Source: Pseudophaeobacter leonis (GTDB taxonomy: Bacteria > Pseudomonadota > Alphaproteobacteria > Rhodobacterales > Rhodobacteraceae). Taken from it: a stretch of 38,799 bases of DNA. The notes beneath the pieces were generated by a model. It saw nothing but the letters and a program-made list of their open reading frames with translations. It did not search any database and was not told the origin of the DNA. Numbering within the stretch: the stretch's first letter is position 1; every line of letters starts with the position of its first letter. The position numbers and the translations under genes were made by a program. Positions 26,154-34,711 of this stretch are shown here, in pieces. The stretch covers positions 1 to 38,799 of the forward strand of contig NZ_MWVJ01000041.1 of assembly GCF_002087335.1 (NCBI RefSeq), given 5' to 3'.

Positions 26154-26930
26154 ATGGCACAGTTTGACACCATCAGATCCAATGTAGGCGCCCGCGCCTC
26201 CGAGATCGACGCGGGCCTGCGTGCCCATATGAACAAGGTCTACGGCACCATGTCCGCAGGCCTGTTCATCACCTTTTTGGCAGCCTGGGCCATTTCAGGT
26301 CTGCTTGTAACAGCAGATCCCACCGGCGCTGCCGGAATGATCGGTGAGGGCAAATACCTGACCAGCCTCGGCGCGACCATCTACATGTCGCCGCTGAAAT
26401 ATGTCATCATGTTTGCGCCCTTGATCTTTATCTTTGGCTTTGGCCCAGCCGCAAACCGGATGTCCGCCGCCGGTGTACAGCTGCTTTTCTACGCGTTTGC
26501 CGCTGTCATGGGCCTGTCGCTCAGCTCGATCTTTCTGGTTTTCACCGGACAGTCGATCATTCAGGTCTTCCTGATCACCGCGATCTCTTTTGCCGGTCTG
26601 TCCCTGGTGGGCTACACCACCAAAAAAGACCTCACAGCAATGGGCGCCTTCCTGATCATGGGCCTGATCGGCCTGATTGTGGCCTCGATCGTCAATATGT
26701 TCATGCAGTCTGGCGCCATGGCCTTTGCGATTTCCGTGATTGGCGTGCTGATCTTTGCCGGTCTCACCGCCTATGACACCCAGAAGATCAAGACCACCTA
26801 TCTGGAAATGGCCCATTCCGGCGATCAGGAATGGCTTGGCAAAGCCGCCATCATGGGCGCGCTGAGCCTCTATCTGGACTTTATCAACCTCTTCATCATG
26901 CTGCTCCAGCTGCTTGGGAACCGCGAATAA
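26154..26930 (+). CDS. Bax inhibitor-1 (BI-1/YccA) family membrane protein
   Basis: A 258-residue protein with seven hydrophobic segments from about residue 30 (SAGLFITFLAAWAISGLLV) to the end (FINLFIMLLQLLGNRE). The family's late motif is present (LTAYDTQKIK, with the Asp of the di-aspartyl pH sensor region, and LYLDFINLF). Related proteins are proton-sensitive calcium leak channels (BsYetJ) or interact with the FtsH protease (YccA); the function here is not known. GGAG lies 10 bases before ATG. It has its own terminator just downstream and is probably monocistronic. Confidence 0.92.
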   Translation: MAQFDTIRSNVGARASEIDAGLRAHMNKVYGTMSAGLFITFLAAWAISGLLVTADPTGAAGMIGEGKYLTSLGATIYMSPLKYVIMFAPLIFIFGFGPAANRMSAAGVQLLFYAFAAVMGLSLSSIFLVFTGQSIIQVFLITAISFAGLSLVGYTTKKDLTAMGAFLIMGLIGLIVASIVNMFMQSGAMAFAISVIGVLIFAGLTAYDTQKIKTTYLEMAHSGDQEWLGKAAIMGALSLYLDFINLFIMLLQLLGNRE

Positions 26931-26961
26931 GCGACACTTCCAAAACCAGATTTACGGCGAG

Positions 26962-26989
26962 GGGCGGATCACTTTGATCCGCCCTTTTT
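26962..26989 (+). terminator. Rho-independent terminator of the BI-1 gene
   Basis: A 9-bp stem GGGCGGATC / GATCCGCCC with a 5-base loop, followed by TTTTT. It lies 32 bases after the stop of the BI-1 gene. Confidence 0.92.
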
Positions 26990-27015
26990 GTTTGTGCAGG
27001 TTTGTTTGCGCAGGA

Positions 27016-27027
27016 CCCCCCCCCCCC
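27016..27027. repeat. Homopolymer of 12 C
   Basis: Twelve consecutive C in the leader of the GNAT gene, 35 bases upstream of its start. Long C/G tracts slip, so the length may vary between cells or be misread in this assembly. Confidence 0.85.
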
Positions 27028-27061
27028 GCCTGGGCAGCACCAGATACGTAAGGATACCACA

Positions 27062-27535
27062 ATGAAGATTTTGCCTCTGCCGCCCGAGGACGCCGCCCGG
27101 CTTGTTCCGCTGTTGCAGGAACTGCATGCGCTGCATGTGCAGCACCACCCCGCGCGGTACCCGGCCAATCCCAAGGACCAGGTCCTGACAGACTGGCTAC
27201 AGGACTGGCTCAGCCGTGAAAGCCTCACGGCCCTCATCGCAGAAAGCCCGCAGGGGGCACTATTGGGCTATGTGATCTATGGGATTGAGACGCGGCCTCA
27301 TGAGCCGCTGCGCAGCGGTGAGACGCGCTGTATGATCCACCACATTGCGGTGTCCAAAGCCTTTCGTCGTATGGGCGTTGGTCTTGCCTTGCTGCACGAG
27401 GTCAAACGCCAGGCAAAAGGCCAGAATATCGACAGCATCGCCACAAGCTATGCGCCCTTCAACACAGCATCCGCAGCACTGTCCCAAAGCCTGGGATTAC
27501 TTCCGGTGATGACAATCGCCGAATGGCGCGCCTGA
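27062..27535 (+). CDS. GNAT-family N-acetyltransferase
   Basis: A 157-residue acetyl-CoA-dependent acetyltransferase. The core GNAT pattern is clear: a beta strand with CMIHHIAVSKAFRRMGVGLALL containing the pyrophosphate-binding R-R-M-G-V-G near residue 104, then an ATSYAPFNTASAALSQSLG segment typical of the last helix/strand. The N-terminal LLQELHALHVQHHPARY is common in this subgroup. The acceptor substrate cannot be told. Start 27062 follows AAGGAT by 8 bases; the frame continues upstream across the C12 tract to 27002, but that extension (DPPPPPGQH) looks accidental. Confidence 0.85.
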   Translation: MKILPLPPEDAARLVPLLQELHALHVQHHPARYPANPKDQVLTDWLQDWLSRESLTALIAESPQGALLGYVIYGIETRPHEPLRSGETRCMIHHIAVSKAFRRMGVGLALLHEVKRQAKGQNIDSIATSYAPFNTASAALSQSLGLLPVMTIAEWRA

Positions 27536-27632
27536 CATCACGGCCTGACATCGCGGGCCGCCACAGGCAAATACATCCACTGGAGGCTGGGGGCTGATTA
27601 GGGACGCGGCAAACCCGGGCCACCGGGGTGCG

Positions 27633-28097
27633 TTAGCCGCAGGCAAAGCCTGTCGCCAGGGCCACCGTGCCACGCCTGCTGCCAACCACCTGAACCCGAC
27701 CAACCGGGCGGCAGCCTGATTCCGCAGCCACCAGTCCGCGAAAGGCCTCCTCCTCCAAGGCAGGCAGGCTGGGAATCACGCTGCGTTGGGGCACGCTCAG
27801 CACGGCAAACCCGGTACGGTCCGCCCGCATCAGGGATAGTGACAAAGACCGGCCCTGAACCTGCACCACAAGCAACTGGCTGCCAGGCTCAACAACAGAG
27901 GCCTCTTGACCCGTGCTCCGGCTCTCGGCCTGCGCAGGGCTGGTGGCCGCGCCATGGGCCTGTTTCCGGAAGGTGTTTTCCTCAAGCACCGACGAGCGCA
28001 CCTCTACAGGCTGCGGCACAGTATTGGTATGAACCGGGGCGTCGCCGGGGCCAACCGCAAGAATAAATGCAGCACTGAACAAAACACTCTTCACCAT
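27633..28097 (-). CDS. Exported protein of unknown function
   Basis: A 154-residue protein with a hydrophobic N-terminus resembling a signal peptide (MVKSVLFSAAFILAVGPGDA). The rest is a Ser/Glu/Ala-rich region (about 25-70) followed by a small beta-rich domain (SQLLVVQVQGRSLSLSLM; RPVGRVQVVGSRRGTVALAT) with two Cys (in SGCRPV and GFACG) that could form a disulfide. I recognise no family. It probably acts in the periplasm. The start ATG has GCGGGTGA upstream. The 290 bases before it (28098-28384) hold no gene; the only notable element there is a 12-bp palindrome TTTCTT/AAGAAA at 28295-28306. Confidence 0.6.
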   Translation of the reverse strand: MVKSVLFSAAFILAVGPGDAPVHTNTVPQPVEVRSSVLEENTFRKQAHGAATSPAQAESRSTGQEASVVEPGSQLLVVQVQGRSLSLSLMRADRTGFAVLSVPQRSVIPSLPALEEEAFRGLVAAESGCRPVGRVQVVGSRRGTVALATGFACG

Positions 28098-28384
28098 AAC
28101 GTCACCCGCTTCTCATCCAACAACACCCGCCGGGATAGGGAGAGAATGGGGCAAAATCTTGCCGTATCCACCTGAAAGTATTAGGAGTTTTCCTCTCATT
28201 ACAGTCGAATTTTAGCGATCCGCGCTGAGAGCCCTGCGCCGCGCCACCAGTCCGAGGACCGCGACAGTCCTGCATCCTGCCTGCGCCTGCAGCCTTTCTT
28301 AAGAAATATGAAGATAAAACAAACCACAAGCAGGTGACGCAGATTTTCGGCAGCCGCAACACACAGGCATGCCGGGAGCGGAAA

Positions 28385-28418
28385 AGCAAAAAGGGCCACG
28401 CGATGCGTGACCCCTTTT
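28385..28418 (-). terminator. Rho-independent terminator of rpmG
   Basis: On the minus strand GGGTCACGC-ATC-GCGTGGCCC (one wobble pair) followed by TTTTT. It lies 25 bases after the rpmG stop. Confidence 0.8.
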
Positions 28419-28442
28419 AAAACTTGTTTGAACAAGTAAGGC

Positions 28443-28610
28443 TTATTTGATTTTGCCTTCTTTGTACTCAACGTGCTTGCGCACAACCGGGTCGTACTTA
28501 CGAACGACCATTTTCTCGGTCATGGTGCGTGCGTTTTTCTTGGTCACGTAGAAGTGGCCCGTGCCCGCGGTCGAGTTCAGGCGGATCTTGATTGTGGTAG
28601 GCTTCGCCAT
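28443..28610 (-). CDS. rpmG: 50S ribosomal protein L33
   Basis: A structural protein of the large ribosomal subunit, 55 residues. The sequence [20 protein letters not shown] and the tail [20 protein letters not shown] match alphaproteobacterial L33. The Cys-free (zinc-independent) form is present, since no CxxC pairs are seen. GGAG lies 7 bases before the ATG; a longer open frame upstream is not used. A good promoter (28672-28699) and a terminator (28385-28418) show a single-gene transcript. Confidence 0.97.
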   Translation of the reverse strand: MAKPTTIKIRLNSTAGTGHFYVTKKNARTMTEKMVVRKYDPVVRKHVEYKEGKIK

Positions 28611-28671
28611 GGTGCTTCTCCTGCGTCCGAAAAGGCAGGGGCCTCTCGGTAAATTCATAATATGAGCGTGG

Positions 28672-28699
28672 CTTGTACCCGCCCCAGCCCCCGAGTCAA
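28672..28699 (-). promoter_or_regulatory. Promoter of rpmG
   Basis: TTGACT (minus strand, 28699-28694) and TACAAG (28677-28672) are 16 bases apart, a common strong promoter form in Rhodobacterales. The leader would be about 55 bases. Confidence 0.65.
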
Positions 28700-28862
28700 T
28701 AGCATTCCCACCTTAAACCAGCGGAATTGCCGCTTCCGCTTCGCTTTCTTTATCAGGGAGCTGTGCGGATGGCTGTGACGCATGGCAGCAGCCACACCCC
28801 CGATAGGCCAAGGGCCCGCAGGCCTGACATCCCACCCGCCCAAAGCCAGCCGGTAGATCTAA

Positions 28863-29294
28863 TTGCGCAGAAGGCCTGTAAGCCGGATTTTGTCCCAAGG
28901 CTTGCGCCCCTTAGACGTCCATTCCTCTGCGATGCGCATTGCTGCGCACCTCTAGCTGCCAAGCCGGTCCCTCTCGGCTAAAGCAAGCCTAGCGGAGGTT
29001 TCGGCTTGCGCCGACCCTGCCCGCGCGGGGACCCTATTTGGCATTGCTCCCGGTGGGGCTTGCCGTGCCACCCCTGTTGCCAGCGGCGCGGTGGGCTCTT
29101 ACCCCACCGTTTCACCCTTACCACACCGGATCCGCTTGCCTTAGCGGCGCTGCGGGGCGTGGCGGTTTGTTTTTCTGTGGCGCTATCCGTCGGGTTACCC
29201 CGCCCGGGCGTTACCCGGCACCGTTGCTTTATGGAGTCCGGACTTTCCTCGCGAAAGGCGAACCTTCAGCGCTGCCGTCCAGCCTTCTGCGCAC
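28863..29294 (-). ncRNA. rnpB: RNase P RNA (bacterial type A)
   Basis: The catalytic RNA that matures tRNA 5' ends. On the minus strand the conserved GAGGAAAGTCCGGACTCC is at 29250-29233, the ACAGAAA element follows in the middle, and the 3' block GACAAAATCCGGCTTACAG is at 28894-28876. The outer helix P1 forms between TGCGCAGAAGG at the 5' end (from 29293) and CCTTCTGCGC at the 3' end (to 28865), which sets the limits within a few bases. Length about 430 nt suits an alphaproteobacterial RNA. Open frames on either strand inside it are not genes. Confidence 0.95.
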
Positions 29295-29353
29295 CGACCA
29301 CTTAGGCTGAGCATCCGTTGGGGTCAGGGACAACCGAAAACCAGGTGCCGCGA

Positions 29354-30079
29354 TTAAGAGGCCAGCGCCTGCAGCAGCGCCATATCCGCGGCACAACAGG
29401 GCCCCTGCCGCATCGGCGCATGCCGCAAGCGCAGCGCTTCCAACAGCGCCTCAGGACTGCTTTCAGCGCTATAGCCAGCCGCTGCGCAGAGGTTGGCAAA
29501 GTTCACCGAGGTACGGTTCGGCACCGCAGGCTTGCCCCCCGCGCCGGCGGCCTCAGACACCAAGGGTGTCGCCCGCGCCAACCCCAGGCTGGCGAGCCGC
29601 GCCCAGGCGAAGCGCGGGCCCGGATCAGCCTTGCGCCCCGGCGCCATGTCAGAATGCCCAATGACACCTTCAGGAGCAATGGACCAGCGCGCGAGGATTT
29701 GCTCCAACAACGCCTCCAGGACAGCCATCTGTGGCTCTGAAAACGGGTGTGTGCCGCGGTTGTCCAGCTCGATCCCGATGGAGCGCGAGTTAATATCGCC
29801 CTGCCCGGCCCAGCTTCCCGCCCCGGCATGCCAGGCGCGCTGATCTTCCGCCACCATCTGCCAAAGCTGGCCATCGCCGCCGATCAGATAATGGGCAGAG
29901 ACTTCGGCGAGGGGATCACACAGCCGCGCCAGAGCGGCCTCAGCGCTGTCCATAGCAGTATAATGAAGCACCACCAGGCTGGGCGTCAGCCCCTCACGCC
30001 GGGCACCGTGGTTTGGACTGGGACGCCAGATTGGCACCAAGGGCGCCAATGGCTCAGGCGGATCACATTTTTCGCTCAT
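29354..30079 (-). CDS. N-acetylmuramoyl-L-alanine amidase (AmpD/Amidase_2 type)
   Basis: A zinc amidase cleaving the MurNAc-L-Ala bond of muropeptides or murein, 241 residues. The Amidase_2 domain shows VVLHYTAM (first His ligand), the AHYLIGGDGQLWQMV block, SIGIELDNRG and GHSDMAPGRKADPGPRF with the second His and catalytic acid region. No signal peptide is seen, favouring a cytoplasmic AmpD-like recycling role, although an AmiD-like role is possible. The tail carries a peptidoglycan-binding-like segment (FANLCAAAGYS). Start 30079 (MSEKCDPP) fits the family start. It follows the excalibur lipoprotein by 48 bp on the same strand. Confidence 0.88.
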   Translation of the reverse strand: MSEKCDPPEPLAPLVPIWRPSPNHGARREGLTPSLVVLHYTAMDSAEAALARLCDPLAEVSAHYLIGGDGQLWQMVAEDQRAWHAGAGSWAGQGDINSRSIGIELDNRGTHPFSEPQMAVLEALLEQILARWSIAPEGVIGHSDMAPGRKADPGPRFAWARLASLGLARATPLVSEAAGAGGKPAVPNRTSVNFANLCAAAGYSAESSPEALLEALRLRHAPMRQGPCCAADMALLQALAS

Positions 30080-30127
30080 CACATCATCCGCCAACGGCTC
30101 GAAGGCCTGTCCTGGCGGCAGCACACA

Positions 30128-30909
30128 TCAAGAATTGCCGCGGATTGCCAGTCGGTAGGGGCTGGGATCCCAGCCACAGGCATAGCCATCCCCATCCGGG
30201 TCAAGCGCCTGCCGGTCCCGTTGCGGGCCTCCGGCCTCAAGAAAGGCGACCTGGGCCAGTTCAGGCGAGGAGAACCCGGCACAATTACGGGCCGAACGCG
30301 CCCGCAGGTTTATCCCGGCACGACTGTGAATTTTGGTGCCACGCGGATGCGAGGTGGTCAGCGCATACTGCACGATATTGGGATCGCTGCCGCCCGTCTG
30401 CTTTGGCAGTGCTGTGGGCTGTCCCTGCTGATACTGTGACCGTTGCTGCTGCAGGCGTTCGGCATCGCTCTCAATGGTTTGCCGCGATGCCACGGCTTCA
30501 AAACTGTTCTCATCCGAAAGGCTGCGACTACCAACGAGAGCAGGCGCAGGATTCGACGGGCTGGCCTCGACGGGCACCTGCCCAGAATTGGCCACGGCGG
30601 CCAACAGCGCTGCCCGGGTTTCAGCCGCGATATCCGCACTGGAAGTCGAGCCATAACTGGAAGCAACGGTGCTGCTGCCAGGGCTGCGCGGAGCGAGGGG
30701 CAACGGTTCGTCCTGTAGCGGCGGGCTTCGGCTGGAAATTTGTGAGGGAGGCACCAATGGATCGCCATTGATCTGGTCCCCGCCCCAAGCGGTTCAGCAA
30801 AGGGGTCGCCCACAAGGCCAACCCCCGCCGCACTGTCTGGAACAGGCGGATTACAGGCGGAAAGAGCTATAAAGCTGCCCATGGCAGCAAGAGTAACAAG
30901 GGTGCGCAT
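30128..30909 (-). CDS. Excalibur-domain lipoprotein, frameshifted
   Basis: A predicted outer-surface or periplasmic lipoprotein. The N-terminus MRTLVTLAAMGSFIALSAC is a lipoprotein signal with lipobox LSAC (Cys19). The C-terminus has a calcium-binding excalibur-type domain with GGPQRDRQALDPDGDGYACG. The middle is low-complexity Ser/Gln-rich. The frame breaks in a C4 run at 30778-30781: the first frame reads AGTRSMAIHW, the next reads AGDQINGDPLVPPS and continues to the end. Adding one base gives 260 residues. It sits between gatA (39 bp upstream) and the AmpD-type amidase, suggesting a cell-wall link, which is inference. Confidence 0.75.
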
Positions 30910-30948
30910 GTGATCTACCTGCTTATCTGCTCTGCTTTTAGGAGATTA

Positions 30949-32436
30949 TTACCACCATTTTCCGGGCTTTGCCACAAAACCTGTGGATTGCTCCAGTGCA
31001 TAGGCGGTATTGAGCAGATCGCCCTCTTCCCAGGGACGCCCAATCAGCTGCAGCCCCAGCGGCAACCCCTGACTGTCAAGACCAGCAGGCAGAGCAATGC
31101 CCGGAAGTCCCGCAAGGTTCACCGTGACGGTAAAGACATCCAGCAGATACATCGCCACAGGATCCGCATCCGACATCTCGCCCAGGCCAAAGGCCGCCGA
31201 AGGTGTCGCCGGGGTCAGGATCGCATCGACGCCCGCCGCAAAGACGTTTTCAAAGTCCTGCTTGATCAGGCTGCGCACCCGGCGCGCCCGGTTGTAATAG
31301 GCGTCATAAATCCCGGCCGAGAGCACATAGGTCCCGACCATGACCCGGCGCTTGACCTCATCGCCAAAGCCCTGGGCCCGGGTCTTTTCATACATCTCGG
31401 TAATGCCATCGCCCGCTTCAAGCGTCGCACGGTTACCGTAGCGCACACCGTCATAGCGCGCCAGATTCGACGAGGCTTCGGCAGGGGCGATCACGTAATA
31501 GGCAGGCAGGGCATATTTGGTGTGGGGCAATGAGATCTCAACGATCTCGGCGCCGGCCGCTTTCAGCATTGCCGTGCCTTCCGACCAGAGCTTTTCGATC
31601 TCGGCGGGCATGCCCTCCATGTGGTACTCTTTTGGAATACCGATTTTTTTGCCGCGAATATCGCCGGTCAGCATCGCCTCAACGTTCGGCACCGCCAGAT
31701 CGGCGCTGGTGCTGTCTTTTGGGTCATGGCCCGCCATCGCCCCAAGCATAATGGCCGCGTCGCGGACCGATTTTGTCATTGGCCCCGCCTGATCCAGCGA
31801 GGAGGCAAAGGCGACAACACCCCAGCGCGAACAGCGCCCATAGGTGGGTTTGATGCCAACGGTGCCGGTAAAGGCCGCAGGCTGACGGATTGATCCGCCG
31901 GTATCGGTGCCGGTGGCCGCCGGACACAGATCTGCCGCCACAGCCGCAGCCGAGCCACCGGAGGAGCCACCCGGTGTCAGCGGCGTATCTTCACCTGCAC
32001 GGCGCCAGGGGCTGACCGCATTGCCATAGGTCGAGGTCTCGTTCGAGGACCCCATGGCGAACTCATCCATGTTCAGCTTACCCAGCATCACAGCACCATC
32101 GTCGGCAAGCTGCTGCGAGACGGTGCTTTCATACTCTGGCACAAAACCTTCGAGGATCTTGGAGGCGGCCTGGCTGGCAACACCCTTGGTGCAAAACAGA
32201 TCCTTGATGCCCACAGGCAGACCACACATCGCAGGTGCATCGCCCTGTTTCAGCCGCGCATCCGCAGCGGCAGCGCGCTCAAGCGCGATCTCGGGGGTTT
32301 TATGCACAAAGGCGTTCAAGGCATCCGCCTTGTCGATGGCTGCAAGACAGGCCTGGGTCAGCTCAACGGAGGTTACTTCCCCCTTGCGGAGCGCATCGCG
32401 GGCCTCGGCCAGACCCAGTTTATTCAGATCGCTCAT
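30949..32436 (-). CDS. gatA: Asp/Glu-tRNA amidotransferase subunit A
   Basis: The amidase subunit of GatCAB, which converts Glu-tRNA(Gln) (and Asp-tRNA(Asn)) to the amidated form. It has 495 residues, the usual length. The Ser-cisSer-Lys triad of the amidase signature family is visible: Lys78 (GLPVGIKDL), Ser158 (GGSSGGS) and Ser182 (TGGSIRQPA). The C-terminal region [18 protein letters not shown] is typical. GGAG 7 bases before the ATG lies inside the end of gatC, and the genes are 4 bp apart, so they are translated together. gatB is not adjacent here. Confidence 0.97.
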   Translation of the reverse strand: MSDLNKLGLAEARDALRKGEVTSVELTQACLAAIDKADALNAFVHKTPEIALERAAAADARLKQGDAPAMCGLPVGIKDLFCTKGVASQAASKILEGFVPEYESTVSQQLADDGAVMLGKLNMDEFAMGSSNETSTYGNAVSPWRRAGEDTPLTPGGSSGGSAAAVAADLCPAATGTDTGGSIRQPAAFTGTVGIKPTYGRCSRWGVVAFASSLDQAGPMTKSVRDAAIMLGAMAGHDPKDSTSADLAVPNVEAMLTGDIRGKKIGIPKEYHMEGMPAEIEKLWSEGTAMLKAAGAEIVEISLPHTKYALPAYYVIAPAEASSNLARYDGVRYGNRATLEAGDGITEMYEKTRAQGFGDEVKRRVMVGTYVLSAGIYDAYYNRARRVRSLIKQDFENVFAAGVDAILTPATPSAAFGLGEMSDADPVAMYLLDVFTVTVNLAGLPGIALPAGLDSQGLPLGLQLIGRPWEEGDLLNTAYALEQSTGFVAKPGKWW

Positions 32437-32440
32437 CTCT

Positions 32441-32728
32441 TCACTCCATCACTTTGGGGACGGCAAAAAAGCCTTCGCGGGCATCGGGGGCATTGGACAG
32501 GATCTTGTCCTGCTGATTGCCGTCATTGACCACATCGGCGCGCCGTTTCAGACGCTGCGGCGTGACCGAGGTCATGGGCTCGACCCCTTCGACGTCCACT
32601 TCGTTCAATTGTTCAATGAACTCAAGGATCGTGTTGAATTCGGCGGCCAGTGCGGGCAGCGCCTCTTCTTCGACCTTTATCCGGGCCAGTTTGGCCACTT
32701 TGGCGGCTGTGTTTTGGTCAATCGACAT
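32441..32728 (-). CDS. gatC: Asp/Glu-tRNA amidotransferase subunit C
   Basis: The small linker subunit that joins GatA and GatB, 95 residues. [20 protein letters not shown] followed by [20 protein letters not shown] and [13 protein letters not shown] is standard GatC. Start 32728 is set by GAGGG 6 bases upstream and by the conserved MSID opening. The frame is open further back to 32821 and crosses an 18-bp triple repeat that would encode CQSEHA-like hexapeptides; an extended form cannot be ruled out but is unlikely. It is the first gene of a gatC-gatA transcript. Confidence 0.95.
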   Translation of the reverse strand: MSIDQNTAAKVAKLARIKVEEEALPALAAEFNTILEFIEQLNEVDVEGVEPMTSVTPQRLKRRADVVNDGNQQDKILSNAPDAREGFFAVPKVME

Positions 32729-32745
32729 GGAAACCCTCATCTCGT

Positions 32746-32799
32746 GTTCAGACTGGCATTCGTTTTCAGACTGGCATGCGTGTTCAGACTGGCATTTAC
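32746..32799. repeat. 18-bp tandem repeat, 3 units, before gatC
   Basis: Units GTTCAGACTGGCATTCGT (32746), TTTCAGACTGGCATGCGT (32764) and GTTCAGACTGGCATTTAC (32782) share a 13-bp core. They lie 18-71 bases upstream of the gatC start and, read on the minus strand, are in frame with gatC. Confidence 0.85.
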
Positions 32800-33048
32800 C
32801 GGGGTGATGCGCGCGCCGCAAGCCTGAGCGCCGCTGCCGCGACAGGTTTCTCTGTGAAATCGCGGCGAAATCGCAGCGTTTTTAGCCGGTTTCGCGCTCG
32901 AATGCCCCGGCGCGCTGGGGTCAGGTTGGATTTAGCAGCGGTGCACACCAGTCGCCTCCCGGCTGCGTTCTGGCCACTCTGGTCTGTGTTTGGCCCGTAT
33001 CTGGCCCGTAAGGCGCGACAAAAAACGGGATCAAAGCGCACTCAAACT

Positions 33049-33077
33049 CTGGCAAACGCCCCTGCCCCTGCTAGGCT
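33049..33077 (+). promoter_or_regulatory. Possible promoter of the UPF0173 gene
   Basis: CTGGCA (33049) and TAGGCT (33072) are 17 bases apart, with a leader of about 38 bases. The match is moderate, so the call is tentative. The rest of 32800-33048, between divergent gatC and this gene, shows no gene. Confidence 0.33.
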
Positions 33078-33119
33078 GCGGTCAAGATAAAGAGATCATA
33101 ACAATGGGAAGACAAGAAT

Positions 33120-33812
33120 ATGAAGATCATCTGGTTGGGGCATGGCAGCTTTCGCATTGAAACCGAAGGACAGGTGCTACTGGTGGATCCCTGGCTGACC
33201 GGCAATCCCGCGCTGAGCAAAGAGCAGCATGACGCCGCCCTGTCCGGAGCGACGCATCTTATTCTGACCCACACCCATTTTGACCATGTCGCGGATATCT
33301 TGCCACTGGCCAAGGCCATGAAGATTCCAGTGGTGGGACAATATGATCTGATGGGCTTTTGGGGCGAAAGCGAAGGCATTGCCACCATTGGATTTAACAA
33401 AGGCGGCACGGTTGATCTGGGCGGGCCAAAGCTGGCCATGGTCCCCGCCTGCCATAGCTCAACCTTTACCACTGAGGAAGGGTTGCGCGCCAGTGGGTCC
33501 GAGGTTGGCTATATGCTGATCTCTGAGGGCAAAACTGTCTATATCTCAGGCGACACCGGCCTCATGGCCGATATGGACTGGATGGGAGACTACTTTGAGC
33601 CCGATGTCGGAATACTGAGCGCCGGCGGCCATTTCACCATGGATATGAAGCAGGCAGCCTATGCGGCGAAACGCTATTTCAACTTCAAAACCGTGATCCC
33701 CTGCCATTACAAGACCTTCCCGATTCTGGAACAGAGCGCCGAGACGCTGAGTGCCGCCCTGCCCGGGGTTGCGGTGATCGAGCCGGAGGTGATGCAGGCT
33801 ATCGAGATCTAG
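33120..33812 (+). CDS. UPF0173 metal-dependent hydrolase (metallo-beta-lactamase fold)
   Basis: A 230-residue protein of the UPF0173 family, related to UlaG-like hydrolases. Metal ligands: His8 (LGHGSF), the HTHFDH motif at residues 51-56, ACHSS, GDTGLM (Asp bridging the two metals) and PCHYKTFPIL near the C-terminus. The metal site is complete, so it is likely active, but the substrate is not known. It stands alone on the plus strand, divergent from gatC and convergent with tag. The ATG at 33120 is preceded by GGAAGA. Confidence 0.93.
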   Translation: MKIIWLGHGSFRIETEGQVLLVDPWLTGNPALSKEQHDAALSGATHLILTHTHFDHVADILPLAKAMKIPVVGQYDLMGFWGESEGIATIGFNKGGTVDLGGPKLAMVPACHSSTFTTEEGLRASGSEVGYMLISEGKTVYISGDTGLMADMDWMGDYFEPDVGILSAGGHFTMDMKQAAYAAKRYFNFKTVIPCHYKTFPILEQSAETLSAALPGVAVIEPEVMQAIEI

Positions 33813-33861
33813 TACAGGCAAGGCGCCCACCCTGAAAAGAGAGAGGCTCCCGCCCGTCGCA

Positions 33862-33919
33862 GGATCTGCACCTGCAGATCCGCTCCCGTTGGGCATAGCG
33901 CCGGGCCTGCGCCCGGCGC
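33862..33919. terminator. Two GC-rich hairpins between convergent genes
   Basis: GGATCTGCA-CC-TGCAGATCC (33862-33881) and GCGCCGGGC-CTGC-GCCCGGCGC (33898-33919), both perfect 9-bp stems. They lie between the ends of the UPF0173 and tag genes. No U-tract follows, so they probably mark transcript ends without being classic terminators. Confidence 0.45.
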
Positions 33920-33934
33920 GGTTGCGCTATATTG

Positions 33935-34552
33935 TTACCCTGAGGCCTCCGGAACCTGAAAGGCCGCGCGTGCCTCAACGGCCTTTTGGCGACAGATGCA
34001 GCCTGTTGCATGGTCATTGACCAGCCCCATTGCCTGCATGAAGGCAAAGGCCGTGGTTGGTCCGACAAATTTCCAGCCGCGTTTCTTCAAGGCCTTGGAC
34101 AGGGCGACAGAAGCGGGACTGGTGCTTTGGCTTTGCGGTTCCGGCAGGGTATTGGGGTCAGGCTCAAAGCTCCAGAAAAACGCCGCCAGCGAGCCCGCCT
34201 CTGCCACCAGCTCCTGCGCGCGCTGCGCGTTGTTGATCACGGCTTCGATCTTGCCACGATGGCGAATGATACCGGCATCCTGCAGCAGGCGTGCCACATC
34301 GGCCTCGTCGAATTTGGCGATTTGGGTCCAGTCGAAGCCACAAAATGCGGCGCGAAAATTCTCGCGTTTGGTCAAAATGGTGCGCCAGCTCAGGCCCGAC
34401 TGAAAACTCTCGAGACAGATTTTTTCAAACAGGCGGATATCATCGCCAACGGGATAGCCCCATTCCCTGTCGTGGTAGGCGTCAAACTCTGGCGCCGAGG
34501 CACTCCAGGCACAGCGCAGCTGCCCATCTGAACCGGCAATCACTTTTGTCAT
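33935..34552 (-). CDS. tag: DNA-3-methyladenine glycosylase I
   Basis: A base excision repair enzyme that removes 3-methyladenine, 205 residues. The zinc ligands are visible: Cys14 (RCAW), His27 (AYHDREWG) and NDHATGCICR near residues 183-192 for the last His and Cys. The HhH-type core has FQSGLSWRTILTKRENFRAA and GWKFVGPTTAFAFMQAMGLV. Start 34552 (MTKVIAGSDG) has GGGAGAG 7 bases upstream. It is a single gene; a 22-bp duplication lies about 75 bases upstream (34626-34675). Confidence 0.95.
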   Translation of the reverse strand: MTKVIAGSDGQLRCAWSASAPEFDAYHDREWGYPVGDDIRLFEKICLESFQSGLSWRTILTKRENFRAAFCGFDWTQIAKFDEADVARLLQDAGIIRHRGKIEAVINNAQRAQELVAEAGSLAAFFWSFEPDPNTLPEPQSQSTSPASVALSKALKKRGWKFVGPTTAFAFMQAMGLVNDHATGCICRQKAVEARAAFQVPEASG

Positions 34553-34625
34553 CAAATTCTCTCCCAATATTGCGCCCTGCCCAAGACCTAAAACGACGGG
34601 GGCATTTTGTTCACAGCCCACAGGC

Positions 34626-34675
34626 AAACCAGAGTGAGCAATCCAGAGCCGCCAAACCAGAGTGAGCAATCCAGA
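34626..34675. repeat. 22-bp direct repeat upstream of tag
   Basis: AAACCAGAGTGAGCAATCCA followed by GA occurs at 34626-34647 and again at 34654-34675 (period 28). It lies between tag and the end of the phosphotransferase gene, both on the minus strand. Confidence 0.85.
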
Positions 34676-34711
34676 AACATCGGGGCTTCAGACAACGCGT
34701 CAGCCCGGAGG

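Noticed and set aside
28098..28384. A gene or RNA in the gap upstream of the exported protein
   Set aside because: Several short frames exist, but none has a ribosome binding site or protein-like composition; only a 12-bp palindrome stands out.
28727..29310. Open frames on both strands around 28.7-29.3 kb
   Set aside because: They lie within or beside the RNase P RNA, whose conserved cores and P1 helix are clear.
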